In this document: positions 1 through 6,719 of the stretch, in pieces | Layout: the number at the start of each line of letters is the position of its first letter | Position numbering within the stretch: position 1 is the first letter of the stretch | Assembly: GCA_017512985.1 (NCBI GenBank) | Contig: JAFWEJ010000008.1 | Location: 1 to 64,000, forward strand | From: Clostridia bacterium | GTDB lineage: Bacteria > Bacillota > Clostridia > Christensenellales > Aristaeellaceae | Direction: 5' to 3' | Length of the DNA stretch: 64,000 nucleotides | Notes under the pieces: model-generated | The model's database searches: none | Told to the model about the DNA's origin: nothing | Seen by the model: the letters and a program-made list of their open reading frames with translations, nothing else | Translations under genes and position numbers: made by a program

Positions 1-93
1 GACCAGCGCGACAATTCTGCCGCACTCCGCGGCAACGGACTGGATATATTCAAATACGGCCTGCCTGTCCTGCACACTGAAAACTTTTCCCAT
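1..93 (-). CDS. N-terminal part of an unidentified protein, cut by the window edge
   Basis: An open frame begins with ATG at 93 and runs leftward off the window, giving 31 residues that start MGKVFSVQDRQ. A good ribosome binding site (GGAAGGA, 7 bases before the ATG) supports the start. The 128 bases between this start and the next gene hold no other frame I can support. The residues are too few to assign a family; a nucleotidyltransferase-type protein is a guess only. It has the same orientation as the next eight or so genes. Confidence 0.5.
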   Translation of the reverse strand, partial: MGKVFSVQDRQAVFEYIQSVAAECGRIVALV

Positions 94-221
94 TTCTGTA
101 CTTCCTTCCGCAGAACAACTGTTTTCACTGCAGTCATTCCTACAATTTCTGATCCGGCATAGCGAGGTGTTTCAAAATATTTGTTCCGAGATTCCTTGCC
201 AATAAATATCCCTGCAAACCT

Positions 222-959
222 TTATTTATCTTTATCCAGTAAGGAACGTACCTCCGCAATCGCACGAACCGTCAGTTCAACAGAATGATCAAGGAATGAA
301 GCACATTCTTCTCTTGAGAAACCAACAAAGGGGTATTTCCCTTCTTCTAATGTCGGCATGTAATACATCATCCTGATTTTTGCAGGGATAGCGCCCTTTG
401 GAAGATACTCAATATAGTCTGGAAAGGTCTTTAAATCCTGAATTTCAGTGAAATAACCGGAGTTGGGATGCTCATCCAGATATTCTCTTTCAACAACGTA
501 AAAATCTTTCATACGCTCCTTACGGTCGGGAAAGAGTTTCTTAAAGTTGTCCCAGGTTTCATCCATACCGGAAGACTGCTCACGAAGTTCATCAAATGCT
601 TTTGCGCGTTTCCAGGCAGCCGCCACACGTTTTTCGTCCCGGATGGTTCGCTGATGTTCGGCATCCGTTATCAAATGCGCATAATACCCAAGAAGAAAAG
701 ATAATTCTTCTTCTGAACTGATCTCGCCGATTCTTTTCAGGATATATTCATCCCGAAAGGCAGAGCAGTCATCAGCTTTTTTCCTTTTGCCCTTCATCCA
801 ATGTGTGATCTCCCTGGATGGAGTAAACTCGGACAAGTCTTCATTGGGAATATTACAGTCAGGCGCGATATTTCCAACACAAAATTCATGTCTCTTTAGC
901 CATGGCAATATTTCCCATACCCTGTCAGCCACAATTAAATGAGATACCCATTCAGCCAT
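222..959 (-). CDS. Zinc-dependent phospholipase C-like hydrolase
   Basis: The 245-residue product resembles the bacterial zinc-dependent phospholipase C / S1-P1-type hydrolase family. Visible family-like residues are an early His (VSHL, residues 5-8), the GNIAPDC motif near residue 29, a THWM motif near residue 52 and the His/Asp-rich YYAHLITDAEHQ segment near residue 92, which together could form a metal site. There is no signal peptide, so it is probably cytoplasmic, unlike classical secreted toxins of this fold. The start at 959 follows an AGAGGT site. It lies 93 bases downstream of a HAD phosphatase gene and may share its transcript. The substrate is unknown. Confidence 0.6.
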   Translation of the reverse strand: MAEWVSHLIVADRVWEILPWLKRHEFCVGNIAPDCNIPNEDLSEFTPSREITHWMKGKRKKADDCSAFRDEYILKRIGEISSEEELSFLLGYYAHLITDAEHQRTIRDEKRVAAAWKRAKAFDELREQSSGMDETWDNFKKLFPDRKERMKDFYVVEREYLDEHPNSGYFTEIQDLKTFPDYIEYLPKGAIPAKIRMMYYMPTLEEGKYPFVGFSREECASFLDHSVELTVRAIAEVRSLLDKDK

Positions 960-1052
960 TATTTACCTCTTTCAGTATACTGGCCATGCTCTGTATAAAC
1001 TTCGATTTTTCTTTCCAACGGATACCCCGATAAACTGGAATTGTATGATCAC

Positions 1053-1781
1053 TCAGGGACATGTTACAGTGGATGCCCACTTTTTCAGAATATCATACAG
1101 TTCATCGAAAGAAGAAGCGCAGTAGTCAATATCGTATTTCATTCTTGCTTCCATAATATTTCCGGAAGGCATAAACCATACGGAATCCAGGGAAGCGTTT
1201 TTTGCACCGAGCATATCTGAAGAAAGTGAATCGCCGATCATAATGCATGAAGCTTTCGGTTCTCCAATTCGATCCAGGCAAATATCAAAGAAGGCCGCGT
1301 TGGGCTTAGTCACCCCCATATCCTCGCTGATAAACATGCCGTCAATGTACTGGTCAAGGCCTGTAGAAGCAATCCTGCCCTTTGCATTTATGGTTGCGCC
1401 ATTGGAGGCGATGTAGATCCTTGCATCCGGTATATTTTTCCTGAGCTTTCTGACGAATTCCAGCGCACCGTCCATCAGCACGCCGTTTACAGACATTGTC
1501 CTGATAAATTCATCGTTGACCTCCAGGGGATCGAGTCCTGAAGCATCTCCTTCGCACCGACTGAAAACATCCAGGAACCGCTTCGTAAATAGTTCTGCCC
1601 TCGAGATATTCCCTTTTTCAAGTTCCAGCCAGAGGGATTTGTTGTATGCTTTGAAAGCCTGATAAATCTTATCTGAGAATGAAAGCCCATTTGCTCTCAG
1701 GACGATTCCGAGTGCTTTATACTCAGAGGCGTGAAAGTCCAGCAATGTCTGGTCCAGGTCGAAAAGGAAATTATGATGCAT
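1053..1781 (-). CDS. HAD-family phosphatase, YjjG-like pyrimidine nucleotidase
   Basis: A 242-residue haloacid dehalogenase-type hydrolase. Motif I is FDLDQT near the N-terminus, with the nucleophile Asp and the second Asp two residues later. Motif II is the ASNG segment, and the GVTKPNAAFF and IMIGDSLSSD segments supply the Lys and acidic residues of motifs III and IV. The alpha-helical cap after motif I and the GVTKP spelling fit the YjjG type of nucleotide phosphatase, which removes phosphate from non-canonical pyrimidine nucleotides; that specificity is inferred. I place the start at 1781 (MHHNFLFDLD) because GGAGG stands 6 bases upstream; an upstream in-frame start would add 20 unrelated residues. 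It follows the GNAT gene by 35 bases. Confidence 0.8.
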   Translation of the reverse strand: MHHNFLFDLDQTLLDFHASEYKALGIVLRANGLSFSDKIYQAFKAYNKSLWLELEKGNISRAELFTKRFLDVFSRCEGDASGLDPLEVNDEFIRTMSVNGVLMDGALEFVRKLRKNIPDARIYIASNGATINAKGRIASTGLDQYIDGMFISEDMGVTKPNAAFFDICLDRIGEPKASCIMIGDSLSSDMLGAKNASLDSVWFMPSGNIMEARMKYDIDYCASSFDELYDILKKWASTVTCP

Positions 1782-1816
1782 CCTGTGCCTCCACTGATAG
1801 AGAGAAAAATCAAAAG

Positions 1817-2296
1817 TTACAGCACGTGATAATAAGGGCAAATGTTCTCATAGCGCCCGTCCTTCATCCTGAATCCTCCGGGGATTGTTCCAAGCTGAAT
1901 AAACCCCAGCCGCTCGTACAGATGCCGAGCATGGATATTGCTCTCAACAACGGCGTTGAACTGGAGAACACGGAAGCCAAGCTCCTTTGCGGTCTTCAGG
2001 CAGTCCAGCACCAGTTTTTCACCGATATGCTGGCCCCTGCATGCGGATGATACTGCATAACTGGCATTACAGATGTGCCCACAGCGCCCGACGTTGTTAG
2101 GATGCAGGATATACAATCCGACAATCTTACCGTCATTTTCCGCTACGCCGGTATAGCTCTGGGAGGCAAAGAAGTATCCGCCGTTTTCTTCCGTCAGGCA
2201 TTCTTCCTGGGGAAAAGCAATGCCTTCTTCCACCACTTCATTCCAGATTGATGTCATTTCCGGAAGATCGGTTTCCTGATATTTCCTAATCTGCAT
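1817..2296 (-). CDS. GNAT-family N-acetyltransferase
   Basis: A 159-residue acetyltransferase of the GNAT fold, related to phosphinothricin/PanZ-like acetyltransferases. The acetyl-CoA loop is seen as SSACRGQHIGEKL, followed by a helix and the NAVVESNIHARHLYERLGF segment typical of motif B. The C-terminal GRYENICPYYHVL is close to common GNAT endings. I chose the start MQIRKYQ at 2296, where AAAGGAT precedes by 6 bases; another ATG at 2314 adds MKKDDK but has no clear site. The substrate cannot be told. It sits between a secreted-protein gene and a HAD phosphatase gene in one direction with short gaps, so cotranscription is likely. Confidence 0.8.
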   Translation of the reverse strand: MQIRKYQETDLPEMTSIWNEVVEEGIAFPQEECLTEENGGYFFASQSYTGVAENDGKIVGLYILHPNNVGRCGHICNASYAVSSACRGQHIGEKLVLDCLKTAKELGFRVLQFNAVVESNIHARHLYERLGFIQLGTIPGGFRMKDGRYENICPYYHVL

Positions 2297-2368
2297 TTTG
2301 TCATCCTTTTTCATGCCATAGAAGGATATTTTAAAAGTTGCAAAATCAGAGATTTCATTCAGCGCTGA

Positions 2369-3019
2369 TCAGTTCATTTCTACCAAGATCGCTTCCTCAG
2401 GAGAAAAATAATCATTTGAATTGCTGCTTAGTCCTGCAGCCATATATGCCCGTTCAAAAGAAATTTCCGGCACGTTACTCAGGTATACGTATGTGGAATT
2501 CATGGCCGCATTTGGCATTCTCCCGCTGATTTCAAAGCGGTATTGATATGAATATCCTTCACATTCCCAACTGCCATCCGGCATTTCGGTGTACGTCCTT
2601 AAATTCCCTTCGATTGCTTCTTTTACTGCCGGAAGCATACGGAGAACCATCCAGTCGGCCATTTCTACTGTGCCTTCGTACTCATTCCACTTCGGGTTGG
2701 CGATGACCAGAATGCTTCCATTGGTAAGGCCTTCGTCTCCCATGAAGTTCACAATCATGCTGTCCTCACCGTTTCCGGAAAACAAGTTGACAGTTCCGGT
2801 TTCATCTTCCGCAATCGCCAGTACGGGGTTCAGAATGGTTTTGACCCGCAGAAGCAACATACAGTCTCCGCATTCACCCTTGGCGTCAATCCATTCCTGA
2901 ATGGTCACAAACTTTGTGCCTTCAAGTGCGACGACAGCATCCTCCTCGGCAAAGGACTGTGCGTTGAACAGAGTGAAAAGCATAGCAAACGCCAGAATCA
3001 GTGTTAAAAGCCTTTTCAT
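2369..3019 (-). CDS. Secreted protein of unknown function, OB-fold-like
   Basis: The 216-residue product has a clear Sec signal peptide (MKRLLTLILAFAMLFTLFNA, cleavage near SFAEE). The mature part has an alternating strand pattern around residues 45-130 that resembles an OB-fold, but no catalytic motif. I do not recognise a named family. The start at 3019 follows GAGGAGG by 7 bases, and an in-frame start 24 codons upstream would bury the signal peptide. The gene lies immediately downstream of repeat copy A, whose TTGACG/TATGAT promoter points at it with a leader of about 70 nt. This suggests expression from the mobile-element scar. Confidence 0.65.
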   Translation of the reverse strand: MKRLLTLILAFAMLFTLFNAQSFAEEDAVVALEGTKFVTIQEWIDAKGECGDCMLLLRVKTILNPVLAIAEDETGTVNLFSGNGEDSMIVNFMGDEGLTNGSILVIANPKWNEYEGTVEMADWMVLRMLPAVKEAIEGNLRTYTEMPDGSWECEGYSYQYRFEISGRMPNAAMNSTYVYLSNVPEISFERAYMAAGLSSNSNDYFSPEEAILVEMN

Positions 3020-3096
3020 GGTGATACCTCCTCGCAACGATTGATTTATTAAATCAAAGATAGTGATCAAAGTCTCTTCTGTAAAAATCAATAATT

Positions 3097-3126
3097 ATCA
3101 TACCAAATCCATAACTGTTCCGTCAA
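3097..3126 (-). promoter_or_regulatory. Promoter inside scar copy A
   Basis: The minus strand reads TTGACG (3121-3126), 18 bases, then TATGAT (3097-3102) with a TGG extension. It faces the secreted-protein gene that starts at 3019 and lies directly after the recombinase terminator. Confidence 0.7.
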
Positions 3127-3127
3127 A

Positions 3128-3158
3128 GAAAAACGAGAGGGAAGTGCGTATCCCTCTC
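3128..3158 (-). terminator. Terminator of the recombinase remnant
   Basis: An 8-bp perfect stem (3135-3142 with 3151-3158) is followed on the minus strand by GTTTTTC. It begins 15 bases after the recombinase stop codon. Confidence 0.75.
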
Positions 3159-3172
3159 CGGCTGATATCCCT

Positions 3173-3460
3173 TTAGCTGCAGGAATCAATCAGCCGCTGC
3201 ATCCTGTCTGCGGAATCCTGCTTCATCTGCGGGGTCACATGGCCGTAAATATCCAAGGTGAAAGCGACGGTCGCGTGACCCAGGTTTTCCGACACTGTCT
3301 TAATCGGATCCCCGATCCGGATGGCGTTTGTCGCGTATGTGTGGCGGAGGTCATGGAAACGGGTTTCCGGAATCCCAATCTTTGTCACAATTGCTTTCAG
3401 GTGCTTCAGGACCGTGTTGTCGATCAGGTGCCCGCCCGTCTCATTTACAAAGACAAGATG
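3173..3460 (-). pseudogene. C-terminal remnant of a tyrosine recombinase (integrase)
   Basis: About 95 residues match the end of a phage/ICE-type tyrosine recombinase. Visible are HDLRHTYAT (catalytic H-x-x-R), LGHA (second His) and DIYGHV (the nucleophile Tyr), ending in QRLIDSCS. The core-binding domain and the first catalytic Arg are missing. Residues encoded upstream of about 3460 in the open frame (up to 3535) do not resemble the family and look like chance coding. A complete integrase of this type has about 370 residues, so this is a 3' fragment and inactive by itself. Its terminator follows at once. A second, more decayed tail of the same gene lies at 5433-5670. Confidence 0.85.
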
Positions 3461-3562
3461 ATCAACTGAACAATATGTATTATATACCAATATTGTCATG
3501 GAATCATTGGACAAAAAAGTGGTATAATTGCACAATATAACAATAGCATGCGCTGTTATTCG

Positions 3563-3681
3563 ATTTGTCGATCGTCGTTTATTTCAAAAGATAGTGATCA
3601 AAGGCTCTTCTGTAAAAAACAATAAAGATCATGCCCGTCTGTTTTTTCCACAAATTTGTCGATGGTCAATTATCTCAAAAG
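3563..3681. repeat. Imperfect 28-bp direct repeat bracketing scar copy B
   Basis: Two direct copies, 3563-3590 and 3654-3681, share ATTTGTCGAT, GTC, TTAT and TCAAAAG and differ at 4 of 28 positions. Scar copy B (3589-3632) lies between them. The arrangement could be a duplicated recombination site, but no core crossover can be proven. Confidence 0.5.
3589..3632 (-). repeat. Scar repeat copy B (partial)
   Basis: The block repeats the tail of copies A and C (AGATAGTGATCAAAG, CTCTTCTGTAAAA, CAATAA) but stops before the promoter and terminator part. It lies upstream of the recombinase remnant at 3173-3460. Confidence 0.7.
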
Positions 3682-3738
3682 CTACACGGCTATCATTCGA
3701 CGCAGGTTCAGCCGAATCCTGTATGCCGAATCTGCATT

Positions 3739-3771
3739 CAAAAAACACCAGCCTGTGATGACCGGTGCTGA
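3739..3771 (-). terminator. Probable terminator after the DUF3784-like gene
   Basis: On the minus strand a CACCGG-type stem with mismatches pairs with GCTGGTG and is followed by TTTTTTG. It stands 47 bases after the stop codon at 3818. The stem is imperfect. Confidence 0.45.
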
Positions 3772-3817
3772 AAAATGTATTCCGAGTTTACTCACGATCA
3801 GTTGCATTGACAATATG

Positions 3818-4141
3818 TTAATGATTATATCTGATTCCCGCCAGCATGAGCAGCACAATTCCAATTACTAATCCGGCTGTCATAGGGATATAGGCGAAAA
3901 CGGAATGTATAAAGGCGGAACAGATCCCGGAAAGAATAAACCCAATCCCAATCACGAATACTCCAATCCCTGAAAGCGTACAGTAAGCCGGTTGGTTTTC
4001 TTTACTTACCTTGTCACAATGATGACGGATGATAAGTTCCATCTTCTGCTTTTTCCAGATTACCAGGCCCAATCTGATAAATATGAAGCCAAGCAATACA
4101 AATAAGGCACTAATCAGAATAAACCATATGATATCGTCCAT
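3818..4141 (-). CDS. Small membrane protein, DUF3784-like
   Basis: The 107-residue product has three hydrophobic segments (about residues 4-26, 53-75 and 80-102). A WKKQKMELI stretch follows the first helix, as in DUF3784 membrane proteins of Firmicutes. No function is known for that family. I chose ATG at 4141, which follows GAGGGG closely; a TTG at 4165 is in frame but has no usable site. It lies 141 bases downstream of the secreted-protein gene in the same direction, within the region of recombinase scars, and may be cargo of a former element. Confidence 0.6.
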   Translation of the reverse strand: MDDIIWFILISALFVLLGFIFIRLGLVIWKKQKMELIIRHHCDKVSKENQPAYCTLSGIGVFVIGIGFILSGICSAFIHSVFAYIPMTAGLVIGIVLLMLAGIRYNH

Positions 4142-4282
4142 ATTCCCCTCATAAATCCTGATCAATCCTGGTCAGCAAAATATATTTTCCGGGTTTCCTG
4201 ACAATCAGGTGTTCGGATCCATTTGTTTAACAGGTGTTTTGCCATCCGGAGACAGGAACGCGTCATGCGGATTATTGCGGCT

Positions 4283-5224
4283 TTATCCGTGACCATAGCG
4301 TTCCGGTTCCCGAATCTCTATGACGTCACCATTGGAAGGATCAATCAGGACCGGATAGGCGAAAAACTCTACAGAAGGATCAAAACCCTCGAGCGAAGGA
4401 TCAGCGCGTTGATCCTGAATGCTGATCACCCATAAAGGTTCCGCAAAAACCTCTGGAAGGACTCCTTCATTTTCATCATATTCATCATAGAAACCGAATG
4501 TGTCAAACAGGATGAACGCGCTTTCACCCATCACCAGAGGATCCTCCGGCGAACTGCTCCACTTGTCCAGGCATGCAGAACGGGCTGTCTCAAATGCTTC
4601 GCCACGGGAAATATAACCGTCATAATGAACGTCCCAGTTAAAATTCATATCCACATACGCCATAAGTTCAGGCGCATCCTTCGGATTCTCCGAAGTTTTT
4701 GCTATCAGGATCGCTATTGCTTCGCTCACATCTCCGAAAGAAATCAATATACAATTATCATCCATTTGGGCAATGCAGTTCATCGAATAATCAGCGGCAA
4801 TGCTGCCGCGAAATGTGCAAAATACTTCTTCAGCCCATTTTATTTCTGCTTCTGTCAGTTCATCTTTCGGGATGATCTGTTCACTGAGGTGATTCAATAC
4901 CGGCAACCCGTATGCAGCTTTTCGATAGTATACGACTAAGTCGTCATTGTCGCCATCTATCTGCATATAGGCAAGAATGTTGTTATCCCCATCCATTGCC
5001 TGAATATTCCATAGTCCGATTCCTTCGTCAAGGACTGATATCTCAGTGCCTTTTGGCATCCAGGAGGTTGCAAAAATCTGTTCAGCTGTTTCATACACAG
5101 TGTTTTTCCCGGCAAGGCGTGAATCAGGGGTATCTTCTGCGAATGAAAAGCTCCAGGAAGCTATACTTACAGAGACAGCAAAAACCAATATGAGTAGAAT
5201 TGCGATCGCAAAATGCTTTTTCAT
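4283..5224 (-). CDS. Secreted protein of unknown function
   Basis: A 313-residue protein with a Sec signal peptide (hydrophobic core AIAILLILVFAVSVSIA, cleavage near SFAEDTP). The mature part is acidic and carries two segments like PepSY or DUF-type domains. The first is YISRGEAFETARSACLDKW around residue 205, and the second is the closing YPVLIDPSNGDVIEIRE, which resembles the end of PepSY repeats; this is only a resemblance. I chose ATG at 5224, 9 bases after AAGGAG; the TTG three codons upstream touches the site. The promoter of scar copy C points at this gene, with a leader of about 120 nt. Confidence 0.65.
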   Translation of the reverse strand: MKKHFAIAILLILVFAVSVSIASWSFSFAEDTPDSRLAGKNTVYETAEQIFATSWMPKGTEISVLDEGIGLWNIQAMDGDNNILAYMQIDGDNDDLVVYYRKAAYGLPVLNHLSEQIIPKDELTEAEIKWAEEVFCTFRGSIAADYSMNCIAQMDDNCILISFGDVSEAIAILIAKTSENPKDAPELMAYVDMNFNWDVHYDGYISRGEAFETARSACLDKWSSSPEDPLVMGESAFILFDTFGFYDEYDENEGVLPEVFAEPLWVISIQDQRADPSLEGFDPSVEFFAYPVLIDPSNGDVIEIREPERYGHG

Positions 5225-5353
5225 CAGCTTCAACTCCTTTTCATGGATTCCACTGATATAAACGAATTATCCTGCTAATCTGTTTCTTCCATACCGATGG
5301 GCAGGAAAATCATAAGACAGTGATCAAAGTCCCTTCTGCAAAATTCAATAATG

Positions 5354-5383
5354 ATCATACCAAATCCATATCCGCTCCGTCAA
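5354..5383 (-). promoter_or_regulatory. Promoter inside scar copy C
   Basis: The minus strand reads TTGACG (5378-5383), 18 bases, TATGAT (5354-5359) with TGG before it. It faces the secreted-protein gene starting at 5224. Confidence 0.7.
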
Positions 5384-5418
5384 AGAAAAAGGAGAGGGAA
5401 GCATTATGCTCCCTCCCC
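5384..5418 (-). terminator. Terminator of the second recombinase remnant
   Basis: On the minus strand GGAGGGAGC pairs imperfectly with GCTTCCCTCTCC and is followed by TTTTTCTTTG. Position and spelling match the terminator at 3128-3158. Confidence 0.6.
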
Positions 5419-5432
5419 GGTATATTGGCGTT

Positions 5433-5670
5433 TCAGCTGCAGGAATCGATCGGCCGCCGCATCCGGTCAATTGAATCCTGCTTCATGCCGGCATCACATA
5501 TCTCCATTCGATCAGGGCGTGTGCGACTGTTGCATGACCCGGGCTTTCTGAAACAGTCCTGGTCGGATCGCCGATCCGGATGGCGTTTGTGACATATGTA
5601 AGGAGGAGGCCATGGAAGCGGGTTTCCGGAATGCCGATTTTTTTTACGCCATCAGGGCTTTTGTAATGCC
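5433..5670 (-). pseudogene. Decayed C-terminal remnant of the same tyrosine recombinase
   Basis: Reading the minus strand, KIGIPETRFH and TNAIRIGDP are shared with the remnant at 3173-3460. HDLRHTYAT has become HGLLLTYVT, LGHA has become PGHA and the Tyr motif is lost. An in-frame stop and a shift follow before the matching ending PIDSCS and TGA. The catalytic residues are gone, so it is a dead fragment. It starts right next to the stop of the flavoprotein gene and ends 13 bases before scar copy C. Confidence 0.8.
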
Positions 5671-5675
5671 GCGGT

Positions 5676-6293
5676 TTACCTGATAAAGTTGAAGAACTGA
5701 GTATGCTTTACATCCGGTTTGCCGAACTGTTCTTTTCCGGCACGGATGGATTTGATCAGGAATGCCATATTCGCGGCCATATTCCGGATGGTTTCACAGC
5801 CTTCCAGGTCTTCCAGGACATCTTCCCCTTTATAACCATGCACGTCATTCCAGTAGGTGCTGGGAACGGTGGGCATCCCGTTGATCCCGAAGAACTGGTT
5901 CATAATTTCAAAAGTGGCACTGTTCCCGCCGCGCCTGCAGGAAACCACGGAAGCACCGACCTTCATGTGCAGATCGCAGCCGCAGCTGAAGAAAAGCCGC
6001 TGCATAAAGGAGAGTACCGTTCCGTTGGGCATGCTGTAATACACAGGCGATCCGATAATAATCCCGTTCGCCTCCGCAAGCTTGGGGGCCGTTTCGTTCA
6101 CCAGGTCATTGAACACACACTTTCCGATTTCATGGCACCGGCGGCAGGCAATACAGCCCCGGATATCCTTGTTACCTACATGGATCTCCTCGGTTTCGAT
6201 GCCCTCTTTGTTCAGCACCTCCGCAGCCAGCGTCAGAGCAGTGTGGATACAGCCTTTTCCGTCCGGGCTGCCGTTGATCATCAGCACTTTCAT
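5676..6293 (-). CDS. NAD(P)H-dependent FMN reductase-type flavoprotein
   Basis: The 205-residue product is a flavodoxin-fold protein of the NADPH-dependent FMN reductase / iron-sulfur flavoprotein type. The phosphate-binding loop is MINGSPDGKGCIHTA near the N-terminus, and the FMN-contacting GSPVYYSMPNGT follows near residue 81. The segment GCIACRRCHEIGKC (residues 47-60) has four Cys in a spacing like that of iron-sulfur flavoproteins and may bind a cluster or a metal. It probably reduces quinones, azo or nitro compounds in the cytoplasm. The start at 6293 follows GGAG by 8 bases. It lies 19 bases after the truncated MATE gene and probably shares the promoter of scar copy D. Confidence 0.8.
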   Translation of the reverse strand: MKVLMINGSPDGKGCIHTALTLAAEVLNKEGIETEEIHVGNKDIRGCIACRRCHEIGKCVFNDLVNETAPKLAEANGIIIGSPVYYSMPNGTVLSFMQRLFFSCGCDLHMKVGASVVSCRRGGNSATFEIMNQFFGINGMPTVPSTYWNDVHGYKGEDVLEDLEGCETIRNMAANMAFLIKSIRAGKEQFGKPDVKHTQFFNFIR

Positions 6294-6312
6294 GAGAACG
6301 CTCCTTCTTTTT

Positions 6313-6573
6313 TCATTCTTTATCCTTCAACATGGATTGAACGGCCTTCATTACGGGCTTTGATCTTCGGATATGCCTGAATGTATCTGCACCGCAACCG
6401 TGCAGTACCATAAAGATCGGATAAATCAGGTTTACCGACTCCAGCTGTGTAACACCCAGCAGGTTGGAGACAAAAAAGCCGTCCACCACCTGGAAGGAAG
6501 TCAGGACAAGCATGTTCCCGATGCTGGGGAGCGAATACCGCAGCAACTTTTGATATGTAAAATGTTCCGACAT
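6313..6573 (-). pseudogene. Truncated MATE-family transporter (N-terminus only)
   Basis: Residues 1-58 (MSEHFTYQKLLRYSLPSI, then VVDGFFVSN, then VNLIYPIFMV) match the start of MATE multidrug exporters, which normally have about 450 residues and 12 helices. After LHGCGAD the sequence no longer resembles the family, and a stop comes at residue 87. More than 80% of the gene is therefore deleted. The start at 6573 is preceded by CAGGA. An export function is not possible from this fragment. Confidence 0.75.
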
Positions 6574-6663
6574 TTCGATCCTGGCCAATATTGTCACCTG
6601 CCGATTCGTACTTCGTACAGTTTTTGCACCGAAAACAGTTTAGAAATATGGGATAATTTTTTT

Positions 6664-6715
6664 TATTATACCAAATCCATCCCCATTCCGTCAAAGAAAA
6701 AAGGAGAGGGAAGGA
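6664..6715 (-). repeat. Scar repeat copy D (promoter and T-run part)
   Basis: On the minus strand CTTCCCTCTCC, TTTTTTC, TTGACG, 18 bases and TGG TATAAT match copies A and C. The tail after the promoter differs. The stop codon of the CPBP protease gene lies 5 bases before the block, so that gene occupies the place the recombinase has in the other copies. Confidence 0.75.
6665..6694 (-). promoter_or_regulatory. Promoter inside scar copy D
   Basis: TTGACG (6689-6694), 18 bases, TATAAT (6665-6670) with a TGG extension on the minus strand. This is the best match to consensus among the copies. It faces the truncated MATE gene and the flavoprotein. Confidence 0.75.
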
Positions 6716-6719
6716 CAAG

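Larger units (their letters stand above)
3059..3160 (-). repeat. Scar repeat copy A (terminator plus promoter)
   Basis: This block follows the stop of the recombinase remnant. Read on the minus strand it contains a hairpin (GAGAGGGA pairing with TCCCTCTC) and T-run, then TTGACG, 18 bases, TGG TATGAT, then a conserved tail ending CTTTGATCACTAT. The same order recurs at 5315-5420, and the promoter and T-run part recurs at 6664-6715. A shorter copy of the tail is at 3589-3632. Confidence 0.8.
5315..5420 (-). repeat. Scar repeat copy C (terminator plus promoter)
   Basis: It has the same layout as copy A: behind a decayed recombinase tail come a GGGAGG-rich hairpin and T-run, TTGACG, 18 bases, TGG TATGAT, then the tail ending CTTTGATCACTGT. 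Conservation is highest in the promoter and tail. Confidence 0.8.

Noticed and set aside
3461-3535. The upstream part of the open frame that contains the recombinase tail
   Set aside because: Its residues do not resemble tyrosine recombinases, and the homology begins only near position 3460.
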